Part shown: piece by piece, positions 33,707 through 41,908 of the stretch | Layout: every line of letters begins with the position of its first letter | How positions within the stretch are numbered: the stretch's first letter is position 1 | From: Halobacillus naozhouensis | GTDB taxonomy: Bacteria; Bacillota; Bacilli; Bacillales; Halobacillaceae | Direction of reading: 5' to 3' | Assembly: GCF_029714185.1 (NCBI RefSeq) | Contig: NZ_CP121671.1 | Location: 3,906,001-3,970,000 of the forward strand | Length of the DNA stretch: 64,000 nt | Made by a program: the position numbers and the translations under genes | The notes under the pieces: generated by a model | Told to the model about the DNA's origin: nothing | What the model saw: the letters and a program-made list of their open reading frames with translations, nothing else | Database searches by the model: none

Positions 33707-34227
33707 TCGATGACCTCCCCTTTTGAGAAGTTTCTAACGTTTTGTATCATATGAGCCAGTGTATAAATAACCATGGTTCCCCCCATAATCGGCACGGAAA
33801 TCCATACATATCCCATCTTCATTTGTGGTAAGGATACCCAAGTAAAATTCCAGAAGCTTTCGGTGACGATTATGCCAAAGTAAAATAACGCAAAAGTAAA
33901 CACTAATAAGATAAGGTCGTTTATAAGATAAAGGGTTTTTTTACTTTTTCCTTGTAACTTGTTCAATAGAAGGTCAAATTTGAAATGTTCCCGTCTATTG
34001 AGCATAACCGATGCCCCCATAAATACGGACCAAATAAAGGAATACGTGGCTACCTCACCTGTCCAAATTGCAGAAACACCTATATAACGCGTTATCACTT
34101 GGATAATAATCGTGATAAAAAAGACTAAAAGAAACAACACGCCGATCGTTAATTGGATTTTTTCAAGCCATTTAATAAACATATCTTCATACTCTCCCTT
34201 ATCGAAAGGGTTAAAGGGAAGGATCAA
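33703..34227 (-). CDS. dctQ: TRAP transporter small permease (DctQ)
   Basis: A four-helix membrane protein, 174 residues from the TTG start, with QVITRYIGVSAIWTGEVATY and GASVMLNRREHFKFD as DctQ signatures. Two starts are possible: TTG at 34227 preceded by AAAGGAGGAGG, or ATG at 34182 preceded by AGGGAGAG. Many DctQ proteins start near the second. It lies 15 bases after dctP and overlaps dctM by four. Confidence 0.9.
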   Translation of the reverse strand: MILPFNPFDKGEYEDMFIKWLEKIQLTIGVLFLLVFFITIIIQVITRYIGVSAIWTGEVATYSFIWSVFMGASVMLNRREHFKFDLLLNKLQGKSKKTLYLINDLILLVFTFALFYFGIIVTESFWNFTWVSLPQMKMGYVWISVPIMGGTMVIYTLAHMIQNVRNFSKGEVIE

Positions 34228-34242
34228 TAATCCCCTCCTCCT

Positions 34243-35271
34243 TTATCCTTCTTTTTTCAACTCCCTAATCTTTTTCAATAAGTCCATCACACCTATTTCC
34301 TTCGCTCGCTCGTTTTGAATAGGCTTTGCCAGCTCAATGAATGGTTCACGGTCAATTTGGTTTACTTCTGCCCCTTCATCAATGGCTTTCTGCTTGTATT
34401 CCTCTTCCTGCTTTTTGACGACTTCTCTCTCTTTTTCAACAGAAGCTTTAGCCGCCTTTAGAACAGCTTCTTGCTGAGCTTCTGTGTACGAGTCAAATTT
34501 ATTCCCATTGATGAGCAGGAAGCGGGTCGTATAATCATGACCTGTCTCGGTAATATATTTACCATTTTCAGTTTTATGGTGATTTTGCTGAACAAAGTAA
34601 GGGTAGGAGTTCTCAGAAGCATCCACGACCCCTTGCTGTAAAGCCTGATACAATTCTCCCCAGGCTACAGATGTTGGCACGGCACCTGTCGCTTCCCAAT
34701 ATTTTGCAATAACCCCAGATGTTTGAGTGCGATACTTCATTCCATCGATATCTTCGATCGATTCCAGCGGCTTTTTGCCGTAATAATGGCGGACTCCGGC
34801 ACTCCAATAACCTAGTAGTTTAAAATCATTATCGGATTTTTCATTTATAATCTCGGCCATTCGCTCTCCGACTTTTCCGTCAACCACTCTCTCCCAATGA
34901 TCATAATTCTTAAACACATACGGCATGGCAAACAAATCGATTTCCTTTATACCGGTTTTTGACATAAATCCAGGGGAAACGAGTACGACATCTGCACCGC
35001 CTAGTTTAAGCTTTTGTACGAGTTCAGATTCACTGGTACCCAGTGTTCCTGCGTGTACCTCTACCTCAATGCTCTCATTCTTCTCTGCCACCCTTTCAAA
35101 TTCCTTCATGCCATATTGATAAGGATTCTCTGGTGAGGTTTGGTTATGGGCAGCAATAATTTTTATATCTCCATTATCTTCTGCTCCCCCTGCTACCCGA
35201 TCTCCACATCCTGTTAGTGAAAGGAGTAACAGAACCATAATAGGCAGCAAGGTCAATAATGTTTTCCTCAT
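34243..35271 (-). CDS. dctP: TRAP transporter substrate-binding protein (DctP), lipoprotein
   Basis: A 342-residue extracytoplasmic solute receptor. The signal sequence ends in the lipobox LTGC at residues 19-22, so the mature protein is anchored to the membrane outer face. DctP motifs include KLKLGGADVVLVSPGFM and PTSVAWGELYQALQQGVVDASEN; the arginine of YRTQTSG is the usual carboxylate clamp (DctP Arg). This supports an organic acid or sugar acid ligand. A cre site and the broken aldolase gene lie directly upstream. Confidence 0.92.
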   Translation of the reverse strand: MRKTLLTLLPIMVLLLLSLTGCGDRVAGGAEDNGDIKIIAAHNQTSPENPYQYGMKEFERVAEKNESIEVEVHAGTLGTSESELVQKLKLGGADVVLVSPGFMSKTGIKEIDLFAMPYVFKNYDHWERVVDGKVGERMAEIINEKSDNDFKLLGYWSAGVRHYYGKKPLESIEDIDGMKYRTQTSGVIAKYWEATGAVPTSVAWGELYQALQQGVVDASENSYPYFVQQNHHKTENGKYITETGHDYTTRFLLINGNKFDSYTEAQQEAVLKAAKASVEKEREVVKKQEEEYKQKAIDEGAEVNQIDREPFIELAKPIQNERAKEIGVMDLLKKIRELKKEG

Positions 35272-35301
35272 GAAAGTCCCCTCCTTTAAATTGATAGCGA
35301 T

Positions 35302-35315
35302 TGAATACGCTTACA
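35302..35315 (-). promoter_or_regulatory. cre-like site between the aldolase and dctP
   Basis: On the minus strand TGTAAGCGTATTCA matches 13 of 14 positions of the CcpA consensus. It lies 31 bases before dctP, inside the operon, where bound CcpA could block transcription into the transporter genes. Confidence 0.6.
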
Positions 35316-35327
35316 TAAAATAGTTAA

Positions 35328-35957
35328 TTAAACATCTGAAACTAGTTCAACATACTGCTTGGCCAAAGTAGATAAATCATCATAATCTGGTTGTGTCAAT
35401 AAACGGTCAACCTTGACAAGCTGACTCCCCACCCCAGCCACTTGAGCACCTGCCTTAAAATACTCCAGCATATTGCGCCTATCGATTCCCCCTGTCACCA
35501 TCAACGGAATATGCGGCAGCGGACCATGGACATTCTTAATATATTCTGCTCCCATTGCGTTAGCTGGAAATACCTTTACCATATCTGCACCTGATTCATA
35601 TGCCGTTACTATCTCTGTTGGTGTTAATGCTCCTGAAATGCAAGGGATTCCATACCTCTTGGCCATTCTGATCATCTCCGGATTAACAGTTGGGGATACA
35701 ATAAACTAGGCCCCTGCCATAATAACCGCCCTTGCTGTCTCGGGATCCAATACGGTTCCCGCGCCTACCAGCATGTCTTCGTTATGAACTCTCACTTTGT
35801 TTATTAACTGTTCGACTTCCGGTGTTTCAGCAGTAATTTCAATAGCACGAATCCCTCCATAATCTACAGCTGTAGCGATCGGGATAATATTATCCTGATC
35901 AGCTTTACGAATAACTGGAAGAATTCTTGCTTCCTGTATCTTCTGAAACGTCCTCAT
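35328..35957 (-). pseudogene. kdgA: KDPG aldolase (KdgA/Eda) interrupted by an in-frame amber codon
   Basis: The frame encodes a class I 2-keto-3-deoxy-6-phosphogluconate aldolase of about 209 codons, which cleaves KDPG to pyruvate and glyceraldehyde 3-phosphate. It is split by a single TAG at 35706-35708. Before it is the N-terminal part with IEITAETPEVEQL (catalytic Glu) and GAGTVLDPETA. After it the same frame continues without gap through FIVSPTVNP, GIPCISGALTPTEI and VKVFPANAMGAEYI, which holds the Schiff-base lysine. In relatives the stop position is usually Gln or Glu (AGAQF, AGAEF), so one base change CAG or GAG to TAG explains it. Neither half has all catalytic residues. Everything around is intact. 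Confidence 0.88.
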
Positions 35958-35967
35958 CCCTTCACCT

Positions 35968-36522
35968 CTATTCTAGATTTGCGTGCCGTTCTGTCATTTC
36001 CTCATTGTTCGTCTGCTTTGACTGTTCAATCGTATAAATAATAATGGCATCTAACAGTAAATGTAAGGATTGATCAAATTGGTTGCCTAATGGTTGGATC
36101 GTCGCTGGTTCTTCTGAAAGTCTTTTTTTCGTAGCGGCTGGAATGACAAGTACGTCATCACTGATGTCAGCGAGACTCGAATTCGCGTTGGTCGTAACGG
36201 CCGTGACCTGTGCTTCCTGCTCCTTGGCTTTCTTTGCGAACTGACAGATTGACTGTGTGGAGCCTGAACCGGAAATGGCAAGCAATCGATCACCCTTTTG
36301 GATATTAGGTGTGATAGTTTCCCCCGTTACATAAACGTTGTAGCCGGCATGCATTAATCTCATAGCAAAAGCTTTTCCCATCATTCCCGATCTACCCTCA
36401 CCTGCAACGAAAATCCGTTTTGCTTTCTCTATAGATCTTGATAACTGAATTGCTTGTTCCTCGCTAACATTAGAAAGAACCTGGCTGATTTCATAGGCTA
36501 CGGTGTGAATGGTTTGCTTCAT
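35968..36522 (-). CDS. hxlB: 6-phospho-3-hexuloisomerase-like SIS protein (HxlB)
   Basis: A 184-residue sugar isomerase with one SIS domain. GEGRSGMMGKAFAMRLMHAG (residues 37-56), GETITPNIQKGD and ISGSGSTQSI follow the HxlB family. In the ribulose monophosphate pathway it converts D-arabino-3-hexulose 6-phosphate to fructose 6-phosphate. Whether it does so here, or isomerises a product of the sugar-acid route, is open. AAGGAGG lies 12 bases before the ATG, inside the 3' end of hxlA, and the genes overlap by 32 bases. Confidence 0.85.
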   Translation of the reverse strand: MKQTIHTVAYEISQVLSNVSEEQAIQLSRSIEKAKRIFVAGEGRSGMMGKAFAMRLMHAGYNVYVTGETITPNIQKGDRLLAISGSGSTQSICQFAKKAKEQEAQVTAVTTNANSSLADISDDVLVIPAATKKRLSEEPATIQPLGNQFDQSLHLLLDAIIIYTIEQSKQTNNEEMTERHANLE

Positions 36523-37144
36523 AATTTTTCATGGCCTCCTTGATTTGGGCTGCAGCTTGCTTATGATTTTCTTGTTTCGTAATGGCGCCTCCGACAATCA
36601 ATGTGTCGGGTTGGTGTGGAAGAATTCCAGGTAGCGTGTCGAGGCCGATACCCCCGGCCACTGCTACCTCAAGATCCGGATAATGGCTTACCAAATCAAA
36701 CAATTGACTGTCCATGCTGCCGTTTTTCTGCATGTCTTTGCCAAAATGAAGACTTACGAGGTTTATCCCTAATTGACGAAGCTGTTGAATTCGTGTGCTA
36801 TCGCTAACTCCTAGCAAATCTACCATCACTCTGCTTTGATAAGTTCTGGCAACGTCCAACATATCTGTAATCGTTTGGTCAGCTGAAAAAGCCATCACTG
36901 TTGTAATATCAGCCCCAGCTTCAAAAGCCTGGATGGCCTCATGCTTGCCTGCATCACATGTTTTCATATCTGCTACAATCACCTTATTGGGATAAGCTTC
37001 CCTTATAGTTCTTACAATCGCAAGGCCGTACTCCTTTATGACTCCTGTCCCGACTTCAATCCAGTCGAGCGACTCATTCGTATCGGTTAAAATATCCAGA
37101 CACTCTTGTTCTGTCAGTCTATCCAATGCTAGTTGTAGATTCAT
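36491..37144 (-). CDS. hxlA: 3-hexulose-6-phosphate synthase-like protein (HxlA / KGPDC family)
   Basis: A 217-residue TIM barrel of the orotidine-decarboxylase suprafamily. ELD-type start LQLALDRLT, the catalytic VIVADMKTCDAGKHEA (Asp-x-Lys-x-x-Asp) near residue 60, and VAVAGGIG with the phosphate-binding loop LIVGGAIT are present. HxlA condenses formaldehyde with ribulose 5-phosphate; close relatives (UlaD, SgbH) decarboxylate 3-keto-L-gulonate 6-phosphate. The adjacent hxlB favours the first; the sugar-acid context leaves the second open. The start was moved to 37144, where AGAGGTGA lies six bases upstream. Confidence 0.82.
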   Translation of the reverse strand: MNLQLALDRLTEQECLDILTDTNESLDWIEVGTGVIKEYGLAIVRTIREAYPNKVIVADMKTCDAGKHEAIQAFEAGADITTVMAFSADQTITDMLDVARTYQSRVMVDLLGVSDSTRIQQLRQLGINLVSLHFGKDMQKNGSMDSQLFDLVSHYPDLEVAVAGGIGLDTLPGILPHQPDTLIVGGAITKQENHKQAAAQIKEAMKNYEANHSHRSL

Positions 37145-37148
37145 TGTC

Positions 37149-38105
37149 TCACCTCTCGATAAACTCGCGTTCTCCAAGCTTCACCAGTACATCTTCAAGC
37201 TCAGGTAATCCTTCGTTATCTCCGTAAACACTTACCACCATCGAACCAATAATATTGGCAAATTGAAGTGTCCGTTTCAGCGGCCACCCTTTTAATAAAC
37301 CGTAAACGAACCCTGCATCAAAACCATCTCCTGCCCCTACTGTATCAACGACTTTTTTAGGGGATACGGCTTCGACCTGAATCATTTCACCATGTTGATA
37401 AGCAGTCGCACCCTCTTCCCCCTTTTTTATCGCAACGGTTGAAATTCCGTAAGGCTTGCAGGATTGAACAAGTGCATCTGGGTTATGCGTATCAAACAAC
37501 AGATCAGCTTCTTCCTCGCCTGTCAACAAAACATCTACATAGGGAAGAAGTTCTGTTAACCCCTCTTTGGCTTGTTTTCGACTCCACAGTTTGAGACGGA
37601 TATTTGGGTCGAGCGATATGGCTGCACCATGATCCTTTGCAATCGTTATCGCCCGTTTCAGCAGCGGGATATTTTTATCAGGATCAATCGCGGCAAACAC
37701 CCCGGTAATATGGAGCAGTTTACAATGCCTTAGCGGCTCTTCATCAAGGGTACTCTCTGTTAACGCCTCGGTTGGCGAGCGATCCCGGTAATAGAAGGTT
37801 CTCCCGCTTCCATCTTCCCGAATTTCTTTAAAGTTGAGTGACGTGGAATAGTCATCCAGCAAGTGAACACGCGAAACATCAATGCCTTCGCCTCTAGCAA
37901 AATTACGAATGAATTTCCCGAACTCATCATTGCCTAACCTGCTAATCCATCCAGTTGATAAGCCAAGTCTTGAACAGCCTATCGCAAAGTTAAATTCTGC
38001 TCCTCCTGCCTTTCTTTCAAACGAGGAGGCATACCTCATCGGTCCATTGTGTGAAGGATCAAAGGTGATCATCGCATCCCCTATTGTGATTACATCTTTC
38101 CTCAT
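37149..38105 (-). CDS. kdgK: 2-keto-3-deoxygluconate kinase (PfkB family)
   Basis: A 318-residue ribokinase-family sugar kinase. GGAEFNFAIGCSRLG near residue 33 is the N-terminal PfkB pattern and DTVGAGDGFDAGF near residue 252 carries the catalytic Asp and anion hole. YYRDRSPTEAL near residue 104 is typical of KDG kinases. It would phosphorylate 2-keto-3-deoxygluconate to KDPG, the substrate of the aldolase whose gene is broken downstream. A fructokinase is the alternative. It starts two bases after the regulator gene ends and is followed by hxlA four bases later. Confidence 0.87.
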   Translation of the reverse strand: MRKDVITIGDAMITFDPSHNGPMRYASSFERKAGGAEFNFAIGCSRLGLSTGWISRLGNDEFGKFIRNFARGEGIDVSRVHLLDDYSTSLNFKEIREDGSGRTFYYRDRSPTEALTESTLDEEPLRHCKLLHITGVFAAIDPDKNIPLLKRAITIAKDHGAAISLDPNIRLKLWSRKQAKEGLTELLPYVDVLLTGEEEADLLFDTHNPDALVQSCKPYGISTVAIKKGEEGATAYQHGEMIQVEAVSPKKVVDTVGAGDGFDAGFVYGLLKGWPLKRTLQFANIIGSMVVSVYGDNEGLPELEDVLVKLGEREFIER

Positions 38106-38107
38106 TG

Positions 38108-39130
38108 CTAGTCCTCCTTGTTATCCTTAACAGATTCTCGAACCATTAATGTCGGTTCAAAGTGATAATCTGGTCGTTGATCAGCGGTAGATTTTTTGTT
38201 TATTTTGTCCAGTAAGAGCTCTCCTGCCATTTTTCCCATTTTGAACGTAGGCTGAGCTATAGTGGTGATGGACGGTGAGTAGAAACTGGCATAAGGTACG
38301 TCATCAATTCCAATCACAGACAAATCCTCACCGATTTTGAAATGATGAAGTTTTGAAAATGTCAGCACTTCTTTTAAAATAAGGTCATTCCCAGCCAAAA
38401 TTGCTTGCGGAGGCTGATCAAGAGCCAGCATTTCCTCAAGAATTCCTTCAACCTGATCAGGATCGATGCTTCGCATATAATCCTCCCTTACATCTAATCC
38501 ATGTGACTGCAGTGCACGTTGATATCCTTCTAGCCGCTCCACACGGGAGGATACATTCTCATTCATCGGTGTAGTAATCATCGCGATTCGTTCGTGCCCT
38601 TTTTTGGCAAAATAATCAACTGCCAACTCAGAAGCCTTTTCATTCTCAAGCATAATAGAAGAAATAGGGATATCTGGAACAGATCGATCCACAAAAACAA
38701 CGGGATAATTCTGATCAAGCATCTTCCTGTAAAGGTCTCGATTATTCCCAGTCGGGAAAATAATTAATCCGTCCACTTGTTTGGCTCTTAACATTTCAAT
38801 GTACTTTTTTTCCTTATCTGGATCATCATCTGCGTTGCATATAATCGTGTGGAAGTCTGCCTTATGACAGACATCTTCTATTGCTCTGCTAACCTCAGTA
38901 GAGAAGTTGTGGAGAATGTTGGCAACTATTACACCAATTGTTTTCGTGGACTTTTGCTTTAAACTTCTGGCAACAATATTAGGCTGGTAGCCAAGTTCTT
39001 TAATGGCCTGCTCAATTCTTGCCTTTGTCTTCTCCCCCATATAGTCATAGCGTTTATTTAAATATTGCGATACTGTACTTTTTGATACATTTGCCTGTTT
39101 TGCAACATCGGCCATAGTCACTGTTTTCAT
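38108..39130 (-). CDS. LacI-family regulator of the sugar-acid locus (KdgR-like)
   Basis: A 340-residue regulator with the LacI helix-turn-helix MADVAKQANVSKSTVSQYLN at residues 6-25, the hinge region QPNIVARSLKQKSTKTIGVI, and a periplasmic-binding-protein-like effector domain ending in FEPTLMVRESV. It is the first gene of the operon it probably controls. Two palindromes just downstream of the promoter are likely operators. The arrangement kdgR-kdgK-kdgA resembles B. subtilis kdgRKAT. The effector is probably KDG or a related sugar acid phosphate. Confidence 0.88.
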   Translation of the reverse strand: MKTVTMADVAKQANVSKSTVSQYLNKRYDYMGEKTKARIEQAIKELGYQPNIVARSLKQKSTKTIGVIVANILHNFSTEVSRAIEDVCHKADFHTIICNADDDPDKEKKYIEMLRAKQVDGLIIFPTGNNRDLYRKMLDQNYPVVFVDRSVPDIPISSIMLENEKASELAVDYFAKKGHERIAMITTPMNENVSSRVERLEGYQRALQSHGLDVREDYMRSIDPDQVEGILEEMLALDQPPQAILAGNDLILKEVLTFSKLHHFKIGEDLSVIGIDDVPYASFYSPSITTIAQPTFKMGKMAGELLLDKINKKSTADQRPDYHFEPTLMVRESVKDNKED

Positions 39131-39158
39131 AACAAATCTCCGTATTCTACAAATTAGA

Positions 39159-39216
39159 TAAACCGATTTAGTAAACCGGTTTAGTTAAGTATAGAATCTA
39201 TGTAAGCGTTTTACAA
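39159..39216 (-). promoter_or_regulatory. Promoter, two operators and cre-like site of the sugar-acid operon
   Basis: On the minus strand -35 TTGTAA (39211-39216) and -10 TATACT (39188-39193) are 17 bases apart. Downstream lie TAAACCGGTTTA (39172-39183, perfect palindrome) and TAAATCGGTTTA (39159-39170, one mismatch), 13 bases apart centre to centre, a typical LacI-family pattern with central CG. A cre-like word TGTAAGCGTTTTAC (plus strand 39201-39214) fills the spacer. Dual control by the local repressor and CcpA is predicted. Confidence 0.8.
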
Positions 39217-39260
39217 CCTTTTTTTAAAATTTTTCTTCTGCCGGACTGAAAATCACCAAT

Positions 39261-39296
39261 AAAAAAAGACAAACCCTCATCGTGAGAGTCTGTCTC
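39261..39296 (-). terminator. Intrinsic terminator after the CAP-domain gene
   Basis: On the minus strand AGACAGACTCTCA pairs with TGAGGGTTTGTCT around a three-base loop and is followed by a T-run. Confidence 0.8.
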
Positions 39297-39307
39297 TTCT
39301 ATACTTT

Positions 39308-40027
39308 CTATCTAGGGTTCATAAATAGCTGTGTCCAATACGTACCATACGAACCGCCTTCCACATATCCTACACCGATATGGGTGAAGTGTTCATTCAT
39401 AATGTTTGCGCGGTGTCCTGGAGAGTTCATCCAGCCTTCTACAACCTCTTGTGGCGTTCGCTGGCCAGCAGCTATATTCTCACCGGCTGCTGAATAGCTG
39501 AAGTTATATTGCTGCATCATGTCAAATGGAGAGCCATAGGTAGGAGACGTATGACTAAAATAGCCTTTATCAGCCATATCCTGTGACTTCATCCGCGCTA
39601 GATCACTTAGGCGATCATGCATTTTAAGAGGGGAAAGCCCTTCTTTTGCGCGCTCTTCATTTACCAGCTGAACCACTTTTTCTTCATAGCTGGAGGTGGC
39701 CTGCTCTATTACCTCTGCAGGAACTTGAGAAGGTTCTGAAGCGGGCTGCTCAGCTGGTTGTTCCTTCCCAGTCTGTTGTGGCTGCTGGTTCATGGGTATT
39801 TGTTCAGGGTTAAAGAGGATTTTAAAGTTTTGCTCAAATCTCTCTTTACTGAATTCAAAATTCTGCTCAGACAGCCACCTCTGTAATTGGTTCGTCCATT
39901 CCTCAAAAGAATCAACCTGCTCTATCGTCCATGTTTTTTGCTCAGAAGCAAAAGAAGGAGCAGTAAAGGAAACTATAGCTAAAACAGTAACTAAAATGAT
40001 AGAGAGTCTCTTAAACAACTCTCTCAC
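39308..40027 (-). CDS. Secreted CAP-domain protein (SCP/YkwD type)
   Basis: A 239-residue protein with a signal peptide (LSIILVTVLAIVSFTAPSFA, cut after AFA-type ASFA near residue 28), a low-complexity Gln/Pro linker (about residues 80-105) and a C-terminal CAP domain: VQLVNEERAKEGLSPL, SHTSPTYGSPFDMM, GENIAAGQ, and GWMNSPGHRANIM with the conserved His. B. subtilis YkwD is the nearest named relative. Function of bacterial CAP proteins is not well fixed. A terminator follows. Confidence 0.9.
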   Translation of the reverse strand: MRELFKRLSIILVTVLAIVSFTAPSFASEQKTWTIEQVDSFEEWTNQLQRWLSEQNFEFSKERFEQNFKILFNPEQIPMNQQPQQTGKEQPAEQPASEPSQVPAEVIEQATSSYEEKVVQLVNEERAKEGLSPLKMHDRLSDLARMKSQDMADKGYFSHTSPTYGSPFDMMQQYNFSYSAAGENIAAGQRTPQEVVEGWMNSPGHRANIMNEHFTHIGVGYVEGGSYGTYWTQLFMNPR

Positions 40028-40043
40028 TCCTTTATTTTAATAT

Positions 40044-41186
40044 TTATTCACAATGGGTTAACATGCCTTTATACATCTCTTTTTTCTCTAAACGAAAGTT
40101 AAAGTCTCTTGCGTATTTTTTCAGACGCTTTTCTTCTACCGGGTTTACAAGAGAGACAACTGTCCCTGAATGTGACCCTAACCGCCCTGTACGCCCAGCT
40201 CTATGAATGTAATCAGAAGGGACTTTAGGAACATTCAGGTTTACAATATGGGTGATATCTTTAATATCTAACCCCCGAGCAGCTACATCTGTAGCTAACA
40301 AAAGAGTAATATCCCCATTTCGAAATCTTTTTAAAGCCCTGGCACGTTCTTCTTTTTTTGCATCACTATGCAGGATTTCTAAATCTAATCCTTTATATCT
40401 AATTTTCTCAGCATAAACACTCAGATTGCCAATATCCCCTACAAAAGCCAGTCCTTTAAACGATTCCATGCGAGCTAATTTCCTAAGGGTTTCCAGCTTA
40501 TCTCTATCCTGCGTAGAAATATATGCGTGTGCAGCATCCGGCCTTAAAGCTTCCTTCTTGATACGCACAATTTCCGGTTCTTTCATGAATTCCTGGGCTG
40601 ACGTTTCTACTTCTTCAGGCAAGGTTGCTGAAAAAAGAAGAATCTGGCGTTCCTTAAGGGTTGCTTTGACTATGTTCTGTACAGTCTCTATATGTTCAGA
40701 GACAAGAAGTTGATCTGCTTCGTCCAAAACAATCGTATTAATCTCATGTGCTTTCAGTTTCTTTTGTTTCATTAATTCATATACCCTGCCCGGAGTACCG
40801 ATAACCATTTGTGGTTTTTTCTTAAGCTTTTCTATTTGGCGTTTTACGTTCGCGCCGCCGATTAGAGTGGTACTTGTTATCCCACTGTTTTTTGACCATG
40901 TCTGAACCTCCTGATGGATTTGCATCACCAGTTCATGGGAAGAAGCCAGTACAAGTACTTGCGCATGCTTCTTTACTGGATCAATTTGTCCAAGCAGCGG
41001 CCACAGATAAGCAAGCGTCTTTCCACTCCCTGTTGGTGCTTCAGCTATGACGTCTTGTCCAGCTTTTATAAAAGGAATGGCATTTAGCTGAACAGATGTT
41101 GGCTGCTTGAAACTTGACCGCTCCCATGCTTCCTTTAAAAAAGGAGCCATGTTTTGAAACCAGCTTGGTTCTGACGATTCATTCAT
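40044..41186 (-). CDS. yfmL: DEAD-box RNA helicase (YfmL-like)
   Basis: A 380-residue helicase core without C-terminal extension. Motifs in order: Q motif near residue 26, Walker A APTGSGKT, IGGANV, TPGR, DEAD in VLDEADQL, SAT, and in the second RecA domain HSDAKKEERARALKRF, ATDVAARGLD and HRAGRTGR. Length and sequence follow B. subtilis YfmL, which has a role in ribosome maturation and cold growth. The ATG at 41186 has AAGGAG upstream; the GTG at 41231 would put that site inside the gene. Confidence 0.9.
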   Translation of the reverse strand: MNESSEPSWFQNMAPFLKEAWERSSFKQPTSVQLNAIPFIKAGQDVIAEAPTGSGKTLAYLWPLLGQIDPVKKHAQVLVLASSHELVMQIHQEVQTWSKNSGITSTTLIGGANVKRQIEKLKKKPQMVIGTPGRVYELMKQKKLKAHEINTIVLDEADQLLVSEHIETVQNIVKATLKERQILLFSATLPEEVETSAQEFMKEPEIVRIKKEALRPDAAHAYISTQDRDKLETLRKLARMESFKGLAFVGDIGNLSVYAEKIRYKGLDLEILHSDAKKEERARALKRFRNGDITLLLATDVAARGLDIKDITHIVNLNVPKVPSDYIHRAGRTGRLGSHSGTVVSLVNPVEEKRLKKYARDFNFRLEKKEMYKGMLTHCE

Positions 41187-41307
41187 AATTGCTTGTCTCT
41201 CCTTTATAGTGCCGCAACATTTTTCACTCACAAAAAACAGGTCCCTATTGTCGATGAGAGACCTTTTTCGTACGGCTTCTAATTTGGTTTATTATATCAC
41301 ATTGAGC

Positions 41308-41745
41308 TTAGTTATTTTCTAGCAGTGTCTTCATTTTATCTAAATGGTCAGCGTCCTCTTTTTTAATGATCATTTTAATAAGTGGTTTCATAAGAGTATT
41401 CCGCAAACCTTTCGTATCCAGTTCTCCTATGAACTCTATTCTCGTCCCTTCCGTTGTTTCTGCAAACGTGTAGTGATAACGTAAATCAATCCCATGCTGG
41501 TCACTTCGAACAGAATAACACTTATTATGCTCATACTCAGTCACCTTAATAATCGATGCCGATTTTCGTCCACGAATTTCACGTACTTCCTTAAATTGAT
41601 AACCCTCCCGTACTGGTCCTTCAGTTAAAGGCTCCACCTCCACCACGGTCTCCATCATTTCCGGACTCTTTGAAAAATCAGTCGCTGCAGCAAATACTTC
41701 GTCTATCGGCTTATGTATTAGAACATCCCGCTCTAAGAACGCCAT
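41308..41745 (-). CDS. SRPBCC (START-like) domain protein
   Basis: A 145-residue protein of the polyketide cyclase / SRPBCC fold. It opens with LERDVLIHKPIDEVFAAATD, continues through HYTFAETTEGTRIEFIGEL, and closes with a long helix. These proteins bind hydrophobic ligands in a cavity; no specific ligand can be named. GGAGGG lies six bases before the ATG at 41745. Confidence 0.8.
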   Translation of the reverse strand: MAFLERDVLIHKPIDEVFAAATDFSKSPEMMETVVEVEPLTEGPVREGYQFKEVREIRGRKSASIIKVTEYEHNKCYSVRSDQHGIDLRYHYTFAETTEGTRIEFIGELDTKGLRNTLMKPLIKMIIKKEDADHLDKMKTLLENN

Positions 41746-41908
41746 GTACATCCCTCCAAACCTCAATATCTCTTGAGTATTTCTTTCGACATTGTTCCGT
41801 TAATCCCCTTTAATGTCTACCATCACGGTTCGTGACTTCCTCTATAAGAAAAAGTACACTAGTAACCATACTAAAGGTTACGAAGGGTGAAAGGAAGGCG
41901 ATAGAACG

